DNA of 64,000 nucleotides. Source: Callorhinus ursinus (taxonomy: Eukaryota > Chordata > Mammalia > Carnivora > Otariidae). Position numbers and translations under genes: made by a program. Position 1 is the stretch's first letter, and each line of letters opens with the position of its first letter. The notes beneath the pieces are model-generated. The model was not told the DNA's origin. It saw only the letters and a program-made list of their open reading frames with translations, and ran no database searches. The stretch is from the NCBI RefSeq assembly GCF_003265705.1, contig NW_020312935.1:4389392-4453391 (forward strand), read 5' to 3'. This document shows positions 47,363-58,926 of this stretch, piece by piece.

Positions 47363-47480
47363 GGAGCACCTGGCTGGCTCAGTCAGTGGAGCATGCGACT
47401 CTTGATCTCAGATTATGAGTTTGAGCCCTACATTGGGTGTAAATTTTACTTAAAAATAAAATACATATATAAAAAAAAAA
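47363..47480 (+). mobile_element. Short tRNA-Lys-type SINE near WWP2 coding exon 1 donor
   Basis: GAGCACCTGGCTGGCTCAG to GGGTGTAAATTTTACTTA and an A tail. It ends 154 bp from the donor of coding exon 1. Confidence 0.91.
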
Positions 47481-47640
47481 AGAATTCCAGTTACATGGTA
47501 ACCCTATGAGAATGAATAGTTACACTCTTCAGTTATTTCACAATACTTGGCTCTCAGACCACGGTGTGGTATAATTCTACCTCTTCCCCATAGACTGGGC
47601 TGGACCTCGAATGGTAAACATTTCACATGGTGCCACTCAC

Positions 47641-47710
47641 CTTTCAAAGTAAGCTGAGACTTCTCAAAAGGCAGGGCCACTCCTGCCCGGCTGGAGCTGG
47701 CAGATGCCAT
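47641..47710 (-). CDS. WWP2: WWP2 coding exon 1 (start codon, residues 1-23)
   Basis: First coding exon of the HECT-type E3 ubiquitin ligase WWP2. The minus strand reads MASASSSRAGVALPFEKSQL then TLK, which I recognise as the WWP2 N-terminus. The ATG is at 47710-47708 in a good context (G at -3 and +4). The exon ends AAA G followed by the donor GTGAGT, so codon 24 is split after its first base and completed as Val by the next exon. WWP2 ubiquitinates substrates such as PTEN and OCT4. Its N-terminal C2 domain, which starts here, binds phospholipid and also restrains the catalytic HECT domain. The next coding exon lies 7 kb away in transcript direction. The identification rests on recalled protein sequence plus splice phase, and all four downstream exons agree with it. 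Confidence 0.96.
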
Positions 47711-47725
47711 GTCATCACCAGAAAA
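47711..47725 (-). other. WWP2: WWP2 5' untranslated bases of the start-codon exon
   Basis: On the minus strand a pyrimidine-rich tract ending TTGCAG (acceptor AG at 47727-47726) is followed by about 15 untranslated bases and then the ATG. The start-codon exon is therefore internal, and at least one untranslated exon lies upstream. The acceptor position is inferred from the sequence without transcript evidence. Confidence 0.75.
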
Positions 47726-48046
47726 CTGCAAGACGAACAGCAGGAGGTTTAGAGAATATCTGAGAAGACACTGACGAAACTGCAGCCATTTTTAATATCT
47801 GAGTTGAAAGAGATGAACCAAGAAAATATAAACGTCCAGGCAACTTTGTACTACTTTTGTCAGGGTGGAGTCTGTCTTGTTATGACTACTGAGCCTAGAC
47901 AGGTCTCTGCTGGCCTAGGAAGGGCACAGGACTATTACATCAACATTTACAGGACAGAGCCTAACATAACACTTTCAAAAGGAAAGTCACAGTTCAACAA
48001 TTTTTTAAAAATCCAATTTTTTAAATCGACAGAGGATATACAGATA

Positions 48047-48268
48047 GGGGCACCTGGGTGGCTCAGTCCGTTAAGTGTCCAACTCTTGATTTAGGCTCAG
48101 GTCATGATCTCAGGGTGGTGAGACGGAGACCGCGGTCGGGCTCCACACGTGTGGAACCTGCTTGGGATTCTGTTTCCCTCTCCTTCTGCCCCTCCCCCCC
48201 CCTCACGTGCACTCTCTCTCTAAAATAAAAACAAAGAAGAATAAAAAAATAGTAAATAATAAATACAA
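48047..48268 (+). mobile_element. Carnivore SINE, older subfamily
   Basis: GGGGCACCTGGGTGGCTCAG head, CCCCTCCCCCCCC body and a long A-rich tail. It bounds the Charlie fossil on its lower-coordinate side. Confidence 0.92.
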
Positions 48269-48289
48269 AGATATACAAAGGGCGAATAA

Positions 48290-49210
48290 GCACATTCTAG
48301 ACATCATTAGCCATCAGGCATCCCTGTCGCTCCATCTTGGCCAGAAGCATAAGTCTATCTTGCATTTTGAGTGGATCTTTTACTCATATACAATTTTGTA
48401 ACATCGTCCTTTGTCATTTGAAAAATATTGGTTCAGTGAGATTACAGATATTCCAAATGTTGACATATTTCATTATACCCTATCAAAAAAAGCACATTTG
48501 TGAATGTCACCACTGATCTCATCAAACAGATCTTTAAGTACCGGGAAAGTGTCAAGCTCTTAGTGGCAGATGCAAGTGTTCCAAAATCCTAATTTTCACT
48601 TAAAAACTCATATTTTATCATTGGCAACAAATACTGCCCGTTGTTTTCCTTCAAGTGACCGGCTCACTTCATTCATCTTCAACAAAATGTCTGCCAAATA
48701 CCCAAATCTAGTAACTTCGTTTTTTTTAAGTAAAAATAGTATTCCATGAGAAAAGCAATTCAGCTCTCAATTCACACACACAAGTGCTTCTTCCCAAGAC
48801 AACCATTATACTTGGGCGTACAGAAGGACTGTAGCCATATTTCCCATTTCATCACACAGAATATTAAAAAAAGATGTGCAGAAGAGTCAAGACTTAATAA
48901 AATTAATAATTTTTACTGCTTCGTCAAGCACATTCTGAAGTGAAACTGGCCCTTTTGTTCTCTTTTTACTGAGTCTACTGTGCTGAGGAATACAGGGACA
49001 ACAGCTCAGATTCGTGGCACTGCCCGGATTCCAACGATGGCAACAACAATTGTACTCACCTTCGCTCTTGCACCATCAGTGCAAATGTAATCACAGTGGA
49101 GAAGGCAAATAAAGTTATCATAAAAACAGTTTTGATCTTGCAAAACCTTTTAAGGCTCAAGGGGCCAACAGAGGTCAAAGGATCCCACCTGAGAACTGCT
49201 ACTGTAAAAA
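48290..49210 (-). pseudogene. Fossil hAT-Charlie transposase fragment
   Basis: Read on the minus strand, broken frames match hAT-superfamily (Charlie) transposase, the family that gave rise to ZBED5/FAM200-type genes. Visible islands, in order, are YICTDGA near 49095-49075, then KIINFIKS, FFNILCDEMGN, YLADIF followed by KMNEVSRSLEGKQ, and VKDP near 48370. The region above 49110 matches the non-coding 5' end of the same element joined to the middle of the transposase, so the N-terminal part is deleted. There are several in-frame stops and shifts. The 3' part ends at the SINE ending near 48268. Hydrolysis and joining activity is lost. It lies in sense with WWP2. The exact Charlie subfamily is not determined. 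Confidence 0.82.
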
Positions 49211-50162
49211 CACTAACAAAGTCATCTTCTATTCAGCGTCATTAATACCTTCTTTCATTCTATTTGTTTCTGATCTCTCCTCCAACTTCCTATTCTGAAG
49301 AGTTGTTCAGCCTTAAAACACGGTTATTAAGTCACCACATTTCTCTAAGAATGGAAACCTTTTATTTGAGGATGAAATGTAGCTACCATGAAGTCACAAT
49401 GATTTTGACATTTTTCCATAGCTGAAGTCAAATACTTTTATACTTCAAGATGTTAGCCAAAACAAAGCAATGTGCCTTATTATAAGGTATATGCAGTCCA
49501 AAAATTTTAAGCGGCTAGTTTTTTCTGGACTAGTCTGTACCAGGCATTCTACTTCAATCTTATATACGGAGCAGCAATGGAAACCTCTGAAAAGTTCCAG
49601 GGAGCATACAGGAATACGACACGGAAACTACTGGTAGTGAGTTCTTAAGACCAGATTTTTGTGTTATTAAGTCCAATGGTGAATTCTCAGTCTTCGTCTT
49701 ATATAACCTACTGGCAGCATCTGACATGATGGATCGATCACTCTCTTCCTTGGAATGCTTTCTTCCCTTGGCTTCCAGGACATCACACCTGCCTGATGTT
49801 TCCCCCTGCCTCTGAGGCTGCTCCTTCTCTCCTCCTCAACCTCTAACCATCAGGGTGTCCCATGGCTCAGGCCTTGCATGTCTTCTGGTTATTTCATCTA
49901 GTCGCATAGCTTTAAATACTAGCCATTTGTTGACAATCCCAAATTGGTGTGTCCAGTACAAACTTCACCCTAGAACCTCAGACCCTCTTTGTCTAATGAC
50001 AAAACTGATATTCTGATATTCCCCCTCAAACCAGCCTTCCGCATCTCAGTCAAGGACGACTCCTTCCAGCCAGTGGCTCAGGCCAAAATTCTCGGGCTCA
50101 TCTCCGCTTCTCCTTTCCCTCTCAAACCCCACATTCAATCTGTCAGTAAACCTGTTGGTTGC

Positions 50163-50355
50163 GGGCACCTGGGTAGCTCAGTCGGTTAAGTGTCCAACTC
50201 TTGATTTCAGCTCAGATCATGATCTCAGGGTGGTGAGATTGAGCCCCATGTTGGGCTCCATGCTGAGCGGAGAGTCTGCTTGAGATTCTTTCCCTCTCCC
50301 TCTGCCCCTCCCCACCGTGTTCTCTCTCTAAAATAAAATAAAAAATCTTTAAAAC
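50163..50355 (+). mobile_element. Carnivore SINE, older subfamily
   Basis: GGGCACCTGGGTAGCTCAG head, CAACTCTTGATTTCAGCTCA middle and CT-rich body with A tail. Confidence 0.93.
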
Positions 50356-50399
50356 ATATATGTAAATCCTCTTGGTTCTACCTTTAAAATATCCTCAAG

Positions 50400-51135
50400 T
50401 TCAAACATTTTCTCCACCTCTATTATCACTATCTTGGTCCAAAGTCCTGTGATCTTTTACCCAGATTATCTTTCTCCTGCTCAGACCCTCTGCCCCTTCA
50501 ATCTAATCTCTATGCTCAGCAGATTGATTTTTTTTAATATGTATGTCAGATTATATCACTCTGCTATTCAAAACCATTCAGTGGCTTCCAGTCTACCTCA
50601 GAGTAAAAGTCAAAGTCCTTAAAATGGAGGCCCTGCATGATACAGTCCACACCCCTCTCTGACCTCACCTCTCTTTTCTCTCCCCACTTACTCCCTCCCC
50701 TGAAGCTACACAAGCCTCCTCACTGTTCCTTGAACGTGCAAGACATGCTACCCTATTGGGACTTCTCCCCTTTCCATCTAGAATGTTCTTTTCTCAGTTG
50801 TCCACCTATATGGTTTATTCCCTCACTACCTCAGGCATTTACTCAAAGGTCACTTTCTTAAGAGGTGCTCCTGGACCACCCTATTACCCTACCTTTCCAC
50901 ACACATTTGGACCCATCCTTCCCTATTTTACTTTTTCTCCCTAGCATTTATCACTGACATGATTCATATTGTATTGATTTACTGTATTTATTGTCTCTCT
51001 CTCTCTCCCCTAAAATGCAAGCTCCACGAGCACTGAAATGTGTGTCCCATCTGTTAGCCCTGTAGCCCAGGTGTCTAGAATGATGCCTGGCTCTTAATAG
51101 GAACTCCATAAATGTTTACCAAATGAATGAATTTG
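50400..51135 (+). mobile_element. LINE-2 3' end
   Basis: CATTCAGTGGCTTCCAGTCT, AGGCCCTGCATGATACAGTC, TGCAAGCTCCACGAGCACTG and CCATAAATGTTTACCAAATG: well-preserved LINE-2. Confidence 0.9.
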
Positions 51136-51189
51136 AGCACCATTGTCTGAAATTTAAAAGGATGATGTTGTGACTCCTTAGACTAAATC

Positions 51190-52200
51190 TGTTTTGGTAA
51201 AGCAATAAAAAGATCAACTCTCTCTTTCCACCTAGCAGACTAGCAAGACATTAGAAGTCTGAGAAAAAGTGTTGGGGAGAAGCCTTACACACTTCTGGGG
51301 GCCAATGAGATGGTACCTGGCAACCTCCGTAGAGTTAAAGATGCACATACTACACCTGGCAGGATTCCACCCCTAGGTCTCTGCCCCGGGAAAAATCTTC
51401 CAACACATGCCGAAGAAGCCATGTTCAAAGATGTTCACCACAACAATGTGTGTAATAGCAAAAATTTGTCAACCAACTAAATGCCCATCAATGGGGGAAT
51501 GAATAAACTGTGATATACCTATAAAATGGAATGGTATGTAATAGCTGAAATATATGAATTCAATCTACATGTACAAATCCCGAATTATAATGGTAAAAGG
51601 GGAGAAAAAAAAAAGCAAGTGAAAACCTAAGTGTAGTACGATGCCATTGGTATACACTTGAACTTACACAGAATCAGTTATATTGCTGTGGCAAGACATA
51701 AATGGAATAAAAGTATAAAAGCGTGGCTGGGGGGTGCCTGGGTGGCTCAGTCGTTGGGTGTCTGCCTTCGGCTCAGGTCATGATCCCAGGGTCCTGGGAT
51801 CGAGCCCCGCATCGAGCTCCCTGCTCGGCAGAGAGCCTGCTTCTCCCTCTCCCTCTGCCTGCCTCTCTGCCTACTTGTGCTCTCTCTATCTCTCTGTCAA
51901 ATAAATACTTTAAAAAAATAAAAGCGTGGCTGGGAAGTAACCACACTGAGGTGAGAAGAGAAGTTACCCCAGGGTACCACAGAAGGAAACATGCGTATTG
52001 ATGTAAGGAGAGAGACCAAGAGGACTTCAAATGTATCTGCAACATTTTATCATTTAAAGAAAAAGTTCTGAAGCAAATATGGAAAAATGTTAATATTCAT
52101 TAAATCCAGATGGTGGTTTTTATGACTGTTTGTTATCTTATTCTCTGAACCATTTTACATGTTTGATCTTTCTCATAATTTAACGATTATTTTAAAGGGG
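51190..52200 (+). mobile_element. Old LINE-1 3' region, SINE-interrupted
   Basis: CAATGAGATGGTACCTGGCA, AATGCCCATCAATGGGGGAA, and near the end CCATTTTACATGTTTGATCT. The SINE at 51732-51917 splits it. Confidence 0.78.
51732..51917 (+). mobile_element. Carnivore SINE inside LINE-1 3' sequence
   Basis: Perfect 17-bp duplications ATAAAAGCGTGGCTGGG at 51715-51731 and 51918-51934. Confidence 0.97.
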
Positions 52201-53304
52201 GTAAGATCATATCTTGAATAATGAAGGAAAGATTAATGATTATAAATTAAGCCTCAGGGCTTTCAGTAACAGAGATTAAAGCATCACAAGCAGGAAATCC
52301 ATTATTTATAGACTTAAAAAATAAAAGAATATTTTTAAAATCTTTACATCTATTGGGACTCTCTCTTTCCTAAGGCAACTCAACTAAGGGTAGTTTTAAT
52401 GTAACATGTCCTCCCTGAGCTTTACTCTTTTTAGCCTGTGGCCTGAACTCAAGAGAATTCAAGAGAATGAAACTGGCACCTCCCACAGGGCCTGTTAAAT
52501 GGGAGGAAGACCAAACCTCTTGATCTATATACTTCACGGCCCCCAGACAAAATCAATCAGATAAATTCTAAAGAAGGCTCAGAAGGAAGAAAGCCAACTG
52601 GGAAAGCGGAGAAACAAAGTAACACGTTTTCTTTCTCCAGTGGCTTTCATGATTACAGTCCAGTGTTTATTAACAATAACCAGTGTTATGTGGGGCACTG
52701 TCTGTCTTTCCAGATCCAATCAGGAAAATACCACCTTGATATTACAAGGTAGGTATTTTGAACTGTGAGATCTCTCCAACCATGTACAAAAAAAAGTAAC
52801 CATTACTAGAGAAGAGAAGTCAGATCCCACCCCAAAGTATGTTTAACCTCTTAGCTTCTGCCTCAGGGTCCCATATGAGACATGGTCCCTAATGGGCATG
52901 AGGCTCCAATCCCCACTACTCACTACAGGAAGCTCATGAAACCCGAGGCCCAGAATTTACTCTGCACCTGTCTCAGCAGCACTGTATATGTACTCAAGTA
53001 ATTTTTTCCCTTGCTAGCAGCAATGGGAAATGTTTGCATCCAAATCACTCCCAAAAAAATGAGTTAGCATAAGCCCAGGGCAGAAAGGTGGAGGAAGGGG
53101 AACAATGTTTAAAGTATCACCAAAGGTTATAGGTAAACACACAAAGACTTTCATGACTAAAGGGAGTAATGGATTTATTGGGAGCAGAAGGGGAAAACCG
53201 AAACTAACTCTGGTAGATTTAACCAAATTTCTTTAAAAAAAAAAACTAAACACATATTGTCCTCTGAACCTATCCTCTACATAAATCTTGAAAAGCATTT
53301 TTTT

Positions 53305-53489
53305 AGGGATGCCTGGGTGGCTCAGTTGGTTAAGAGTCTGCCTTCGGCTCAGGTCATGATCCCAGGGTCAGAGGATCTAGTCCCACATCGGGCTCTTTGC
53401 TCAGTGCGGAGCCTGCTTCTCCCTCTGCCCCTGCTCGTGCTCACTCACTCTCTCTCTCTCTCTGACAAATAAATAAAATCTTTTTTAAA
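53305..53489 (+). mobile_element. Carnivore SINE, full length
   Basis: GGGATGCCTGGGTGGCTCAG head to AAATAAATAAAATCTT tail; approximate flanks AAAAGCATTTTTTT and AAAAGCTTTTTTTT. Confidence 0.94.
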
Positions 53490-53754
53490 AAAGCTTTTTT
53501 TTAAATAAAATAGTAGAAAATATAAGAGTACATCATACATAAAGGAAAGTATTATTTCATGAAAAGTCTGTCCAGATAAATGATCATTTATATGTACAAG
53601 TACACTGGATCATGATATAAAATACATTTGTTACTAAAGGTTGCAGTCAAAAAAGCGTGAGAACTGCTCTGCAATCTTCCCATTTTAGTTAGGGTTTCAG
53701 ATTAGAGAGACACAAAACACCAAAAAAACCCAAAAAGTAAACAACAGATTTGGG

Positions 53755-53950
53755 GGTGCATGGGTGCCCAGTCGTTAAGCATCTGCCTTTGGCTCAGGTC
53801 ATGATCCCAGGGTCCTGGGATCGAGCCCCACAGCGGGCTCCCTGCTCCACGGGAAGCCTGCTTCTCCCTCTCCCACTCCCCCTGCTTGTGTTCCTTCTTT
53901 CGCTGTCTCTCTCTCTGTCAAATAAATAAATAAAATCTTAAAAAAAAAAA
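53755..53950 (+). mobile_element. Carnivore SINE, small head deletion
   Basis: The head reads GGTGCATGGGTGCCCAGTCG, having lost a few bases; approximate duplication AACAACAGATTTG / AACAATAGATTTG. Confidence 0.93.
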
Positions 53951-54074
53951 AACAATAGATTTGAGGACTAACTATTCATTCAGAGAAATGTCATCAGTTT
54001 ATTATCATTTTAGGTCTGAGAAATTTTCCCACATCTATGTAAGATAACCTCATGGGCCTGGATGAAAGGTATTC

Positions 54075-54190
54075 ATTCACTCATTCAACAAATATTTACT
54101 GAGCATCTATTATATACCATGCACTGTTTTTGATGCTAGTGATACAACAGTGAATAAAACAGGAAAAAAAAAAAATTCCTTCCTTACAGG
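54075..54190 (-). mobile_element. LINE-2 3' end, reverse, short
   Basis: TTCAACAAATATTTACTGAG to CAACAGTGAATAAAACAGG is the reverse LINE-2 terminus. Confidence 0.85.
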
Positions 54191-54466
54191 TTGTCCTGAT
54201 GAAGAGCCAAGAAAGATTCCCTCCTGGCTCTGGCATGGAAAGGGAGAAAGTAACCACTGTAAAATATGCCAAATGTTCTCCACAACAAGGGCCTGCTCTC
54301 TAGGGAAAAAGACTTCACCAGAGCTTTATCCTAACTAGCGGGAGGAAATTTCCCTGGCTGAGCCCCTTCTAGTCTTCCTGTCTCATCGAAGGGGTAAAAA
54401 TACAGTTAATAACCATTTGCAAAGGTCACAACCCACAGACACAGACCCTTTAAAAGACTGAGGTTT

Positions 54467-54664
54467 TTTTGGGGGGGGGTTTAAGATTTATTTATTTTAG
54501 AGACAGAGAGCACAGGGGAAGGGAAGAGCAGGGAGAGAAACTTAAGCAGACTCCGTGCTGAGCGCAGAGCCTGATGCAGAGCTCAATTTCACAACCATGA
54601 GATCACAACCTGAGAAGAAACCAAGAGTCAGATGCTTAACTGACTGTGCCACCCAGGTGCCCCA
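54467..54664 (-). mobile_element. Carnivore SINE, older subfamily, reverse
   Basis: Reverse element ending CCACCCAGGTGCCCC; flanks AAAAGACTGAGGTTT and AAAAGACTGAGATTT. A run of 9 G lies at its T-rich end. Confidence 0.93.
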
Positions 54665-54879
54665 AAAAGACTGAGATTTAATGAGAAAATGACAAAATGC
54701 CCCCCCTACTTTCCCACCATACTATGGGTCCAGTATAACATTGGATTACAACTGAAAGAGCTGAAAGGTGCATACTCTATTTAAGAAGGGGTTCTTAGGG
54801 AAGACCAAAGATAACAGGGAGACCAAAACAAGACACTAGATGAATCTGAAGCCTCTGGTACTTACAGTTACAGCAATTA

Positions 54880-55019
54880 TTTTGTTTTGTTTTGTTTTAA
54901 GTGGGCTCCACACCCAATGTGGAGCCCCACATGGGGCTTGAACTCACGACCCTGAGATCAAGATCTGAGCCGAAATCAAGAGTTGGAGACTTAATGGACT
55001 GAGCCACCCAGGTGCCCCA
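54880..55019 (-). mobile_element. Short carnivore SINE, reverse
   Basis: Reverse short form (AAGTGGGCTCCACACCCAAT to CCACCCAGGTGCCCC); duplication ACAGTTACAGC at 54864-54874 and 55020-55030. Confidence 0.93.
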
Positions 55020-55157
55020 ACAGTTACAGCGATTGTTAAACACAAATCAACACCTAGCCAGATTAACATAAAACCCCAAACTAAAGACCTATTCACCTCA
55101 GTTCCTATTACCCAATACATCATGTCCAGCTTTCAATTAAAAATTATAAGTAATGCT

Positions 55158-55370
55158 AAGGGGCACCTGGGTGGCTCAATCAGTTGAGTGTCTGACTCTT
55201 AATTTCAGCTCAGGTCATGATCCCAGGGTCATGGGATCGAGCCCCGAGTTGGGCACCACTCTCAGCAGGGAGTCTGCTTTGGATTCTCTCTCTTCCTCTC
55301 CCTCTGCTCCTCCCCACTCCTCATGTGCACACACGCTCTCTCTCTGTAAACTAAATAAATCCTTAAAAAA
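55158..55370 (+). mobile_element. Carnivore SINE inside LINE-1 ORF1-region sequence
   Basis: Perfect 17-bp duplications AAATTATAAGTAATGCT at 55141-55157 and 55371-55387. Confidence 0.97.
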
Positions 55371-55597
55371 AAATTATAAGTAATGCTGAAAGTCAAGAAA
55401 AACAGTGTGAAGAGACAAAGCAAGCATCAGAACCAAATCAGAGATGACACAGATATTAAAACTAATGGACAGGGAATTTAAAATAACTATGGATAGATAT
55501 GTTAAGGGTCTAATGGAAAGAGTAGACAACACCCAAGAACAGATGTATGATGTAAGCAGAGACATGGCAATTCTAAGAAACAAAGAAGAAAATGCTT

Positions 55598-55790
55598 GGG
55601 GTGCCTGGGTGGCTCAGTCGTTAAGCATCTGCCTTCGGCTCAGGTCATGATCCCAGGGACCTGGGATCGAGCCCCACATCGGGCTCCCTGCTCCGCGGGA
55701 AACCTGCTTCTCCTTCTCCCACTCCCCCTGCTTGTGTTCCCTCTCTCACTGTTTCTCTCTCTGTCAAATAAATTAAAAAAAAAAAAAATC
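55598..55790 (+). mobile_element. Carnivore SINE, first of a direct tandem pair
   Basis: Complete SINE whose A tail is followed within a few bases by a second SINE. Confidence 0.95.
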
Positions 55791-55792
55791 TT

Positions 55793-55985
55793 GGAGCGCC
55801 TGGGTGGCTCAGATGGTTAAGCATCTGCCTTCGGCTCAGGTCATGATCTCCAGGTCTGGGATCGAGCCCCGCATCCAGCTCTCAGGTCAGTGGGGAGCCT
55901 GCTTCTCCCTCTCCTTCTGCCTCTCCCCCTGCTTGTGCTTCCTCTGTCTCTACCTCAAATGAATAAAATCTTAAAAAAATCTTTA
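55793..55985 (+). mobile_element. Carnivore SINE inserted at the tail of the previous SINE
   Basis: GAGCGCCTGGGTGGCTCAG head to AATGAATAAAATCTT; flanks AAAATCTT on both sides suggest insertion into the older tail. Confidence 0.94.
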
Positions 55986-56220
55986 AAAAAAATAAAAAAT
56001 AAGAATCTTAAATAAAAAGAACAAAACAAACAAATAACTAGGCATATGATATTACCATATTAAATCTAGAGAAAACCAGAAACAAACAGAAAATCTTGAA
56101 AGAAGCCAAAGGGGGAAAGAAAACAGCTCACCTGTACAGGAATAAGGATAAGAATTACAGCATGCTTTTTACCAGAAACCATACAAGCAAGAAGATAGCA
56201 GAGTGAAATATTTAAAGTAT

Positions 56221-56411
56221 TTTTTTTAAGATTTTATTTATTTATTTGACAGAGACAGAGCAAGAAAGGGAACACAAGCAGGGGGAGTGGGAAAGGGAGA
56301 AGCAGGCTTCCCGCTGAGCAGGGAACCTGATGTGGGGCTCGATCCCAGGACCCTGGGATCATGACGGGAGCTGAAGACAGATGCTTAACCAACTGAGCCA
56401 CCCAGGCGTCC
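56221..56411 (-). mobile_element. Carnivore SINE, reverse, full length
   Basis: Perfect 17-bp duplications TGAAATATTTAAAGTAT at 56204-56220 and 56412-56428. Confidence 0.97.
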
Positions 56412-56479
56412 TGAAATATTTAAAGTATTGAAAGAAAAAACACACTAACCTAGAATTTTGTGTCCTATGGAGTTGTCCT

Positions 56480-56667
56480 TTTTTTTAAAGATTTATTTGA
56501 GAGACAGAGAGAGAGAGAAAGAGAGAGCATGAGCGGGGTGAGGGGCAGAGGGAGAGGCGGCTCTCTGCTGAGCAGGGAGCCCGACGTGGGGCTCAATCCC
56601 AGGACCCCAGGATCATGACCTGAGCCGAAGGCAGACGCTTAACCAAGTGAGCCACCCAAGAGCCCCA
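56480..56667 (-). mobile_element. Carnivore SINE, reverse
   Basis: T-rich start and CCACCCAAGAGCCCC end; flanks AGTTGTCCTTT and AGTTATTCTTT. Confidence 0.93.
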
Positions 56668-56955
56668 GAGTTATTCTTTAAAAGTGAAGGAGTAAACAAA
56701 AGACTTCCTCAAACAAAAACATACCCTGAAAGAAATCTTTAAAAGAAGTCCTTCCAGGATAAAGAAATGATTCAGGTCAGAAACTTGCATCTACACACGG
56801 AAAAGAAAGGCATGGGAGAAAAAATAAATGAGGCTCCATCCACTGGCTTCTTTAAACACTAAAAGACTGATAACATAGGGAAAGGACATGTGCCAAGAGG
56901 GATGCCAGATAGAAAGCAAATGAGAGAACTGTAGAGGGGACAAGGGATTCTGAGA

Positions 56956-57140
56956 GGGGCGCCTGGGTGGCTCAGTCATTGGGCGTCTGCCTAGGTTCAG
57001 GTCATGATCCCAGGGTCCTGGGATCGAGCCCCGCATCGGGCTCCCTGCTCGGCAGGAGGCCTGCTTCTCCCTCTCCCACTCTCCCTGCTTGTGTTCCCCC
57101 TCTCGCTGCATTTGTCTCTGTCAAATGAATAAATAAAATC

Positions 57141-57180
<40 letters not shown>

Positions 57181-57182
57181 AT
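56956..57182 (+). mobile_element. Carnivore SINE with expanded AAAT tail
   Basis: Complete SINE ending in about ten AAAT units (57140-57181). Confidence 0.95.
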
Positions 57183-58289
57183 TCCCCAAGTGATCCTAAG
57201 ATAAAGTTGGGGTGAGACACTAGTTTAATGTTACTGAATTAGTTGAATGCATTAAGAGTAGGACTTTAGCTCTATCAGAATATTTAAGGCTAAACTAAAA
57301 TTATGCAGAAAAATTGCACAAAACAATATGCGGATAAAAAAATGGGGCAATATAAAACTTTAGGAACAGAATATAGTGAAGGAGCTCTACTCCAGGAGTA
57401 GATCCGAGGAGACTAAGTATTACACCACCTTCCCTGATACCAACTTTTCCCTTAGAGAGACTTCCAGGAGCTCTCAATAAACATAACAGATCAAACATAT
57501 ATTTATCTCTGCTCCCTTCTCAAACCCCATCAAAATGACAGGAAAAGAAATACAAAAATATAAACCCACTAAAAACAAATGGAAAAGGTTTTCTCTATCA
57601 ACAGATAGAGGGGGCAGCAACATTCTGGGAAGAGGCAAGTGAGATAAAAATGAAACCTAACTGCCTGTAATGGGGGTGAGGGGGAGGAGTTGACAAGAAG
57701 CAGGCTGGTAGCACTGGGGAATCACAGAAAGGGTCAGTAAATACTGGCACTAGGTACCTCTGAAAGTGAGAGCATAAGTAGACCTAAAAACAGGAGAGAA
57801 ACAGGAGCAAAAGCCTGTAGGAAAAAAACAGAGTTCCCAAACTCCCCTTCCCAACAATTCAGCCAGGCAGTCACCCCACCCTCCCAAATCCCAAACAGGA
57901 ATTTTTGGTCTCTAGATAGATTACACTAGACCCGAGGACTCGAGGCACAGCTGAGGGTAGCGATAGGGCACCAATACTGATCCAGGGAGGTAAGTGGAAG
58001 TCTACATCCTGAACTATGAGAAGTCACTGCCCCCATCCCCACTCACCTTCCCTCATTTGAGTCCAGCACACAGCTCAGCCTGCTGGTACTTCATACATAA
58101 AGGAACAACTATTTGAGGAGAGCCTCAGACAGGAAAGCCAGATATCAAAACATACGAAGAGAAAAATAGAACTCAACTGATAAACTCATCCTAAGATTCG
58201 TAAGGAAATGCAAGGGACCCAGAATAGCCAAAACAATCTTGGGAAAAAAAAAAAAAAACAAAGTTGGAGGATTCATACTACTTAATTTC

Positions 58290-58380
58290 TTTTTCTATTT
58301 AAATTCAATTAGCCAACATATAGTACATCACCAGTTTCAGATGTAGTGTTCAATAATTCAGTTGCATGTAACACCCAGTA
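58290..58380 (-). mobile_element. Reverse carnivore LINE-1 3' end inside an older LINE-1
   Basis: Reverse 3' end: TATTTAAATTCAATTAGCCA and GTGTTCAATAATTCAGTTGC. TACTTAATTTC on both sides (about 58278 and 58383) is the target duplication. Confidence 0.85.
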
Positions 58381-58480
58381 TATTACTTAATTTCAAAACT
58401 TACTAGAAAGCTACAGTAATCAAGACCATGGGACTGGTATAAAGATAGACATAGAGCAAGTGAAGAAAATTGAGAGTCCA

Positions 58481-58675
58481 GGAGTGCCTGGGTGGTTCAA
58501 CAGGTTAAGCAACTGCCTTCAGCTGAAGTCATGATCCCGGGGTCCTGGGATGGAGCCCCGTGTCGGGCTCACTGCTCAGCAGGGAGTCTGCTTCTCCCTC
58601 TCCCTCTGCTCCTCCCCCTGCTCGTGCTCTCTGGCTCACTCTCTCTCAAATAAATAAAATCTTTTTTAAAAAAAG
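58481..58675 (+). mobile_element. Carnivore SINE inside LINE-1 ORF2-end sequence
   Basis: AGTGCCTGGGTGGTTCAACA head, full body and tail; no clean duplication seen. Confidence 0.93.
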
Positions 58676-58926
58676 AAGATATTAAAAAAAGCAATAAGCA
58701 TATGAAAAGATGTACAACATCATTAGTCACTAGAAAAAGGCAAACTAAAACCACAATGAGACATCACCTCACACAAACTAACACAGCCAAAATCAAAAAG
58801 CATACAATAACAAATGGTAGTGAGAACTTGGGAGAAATTAGAATCCTCATACACTGCTAACAAGAAACGAAAAACAGTGAGCAGCTTTAGAAAACCGTTT
58901 GTCAGTTCCTCAAAGAGCTAAACAGA

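Larger units (their letters stand above)
40687..47640 (-). other. WWP2: WWP2 intron between coding exons 1 and 2 (7.0 kb)
   Basis: Donor GTGAGT at 47640-47635 and acceptor CCTGTCCAG at 40695-40687. It contains SINEs, one MIR, LINE-1 3' ends and L1ME-like remnants, listed separately. In 41050-41500, 41750-42450, 44970-45340 and 45560-46090 I see no clear element beyond possible very old LINE-1 sequence. Confidence 0.85.
55040..58480 (+). mobile_element. Old LINE-1 ORF1-to-ORF2 remnants
   Basis: ORF1-region sequence (AACTAATGGACAGGGAATTT near 55462), a middle part (AGGTCAGAAACTTGCATCTA near 56775) and ORF2-end sequence (AATAGCCAAAACAATCTTGG near 58222). It carries five or six SINEs and one reverse LINE-1 end. 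No frame is intact. Confidence 0.65.
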
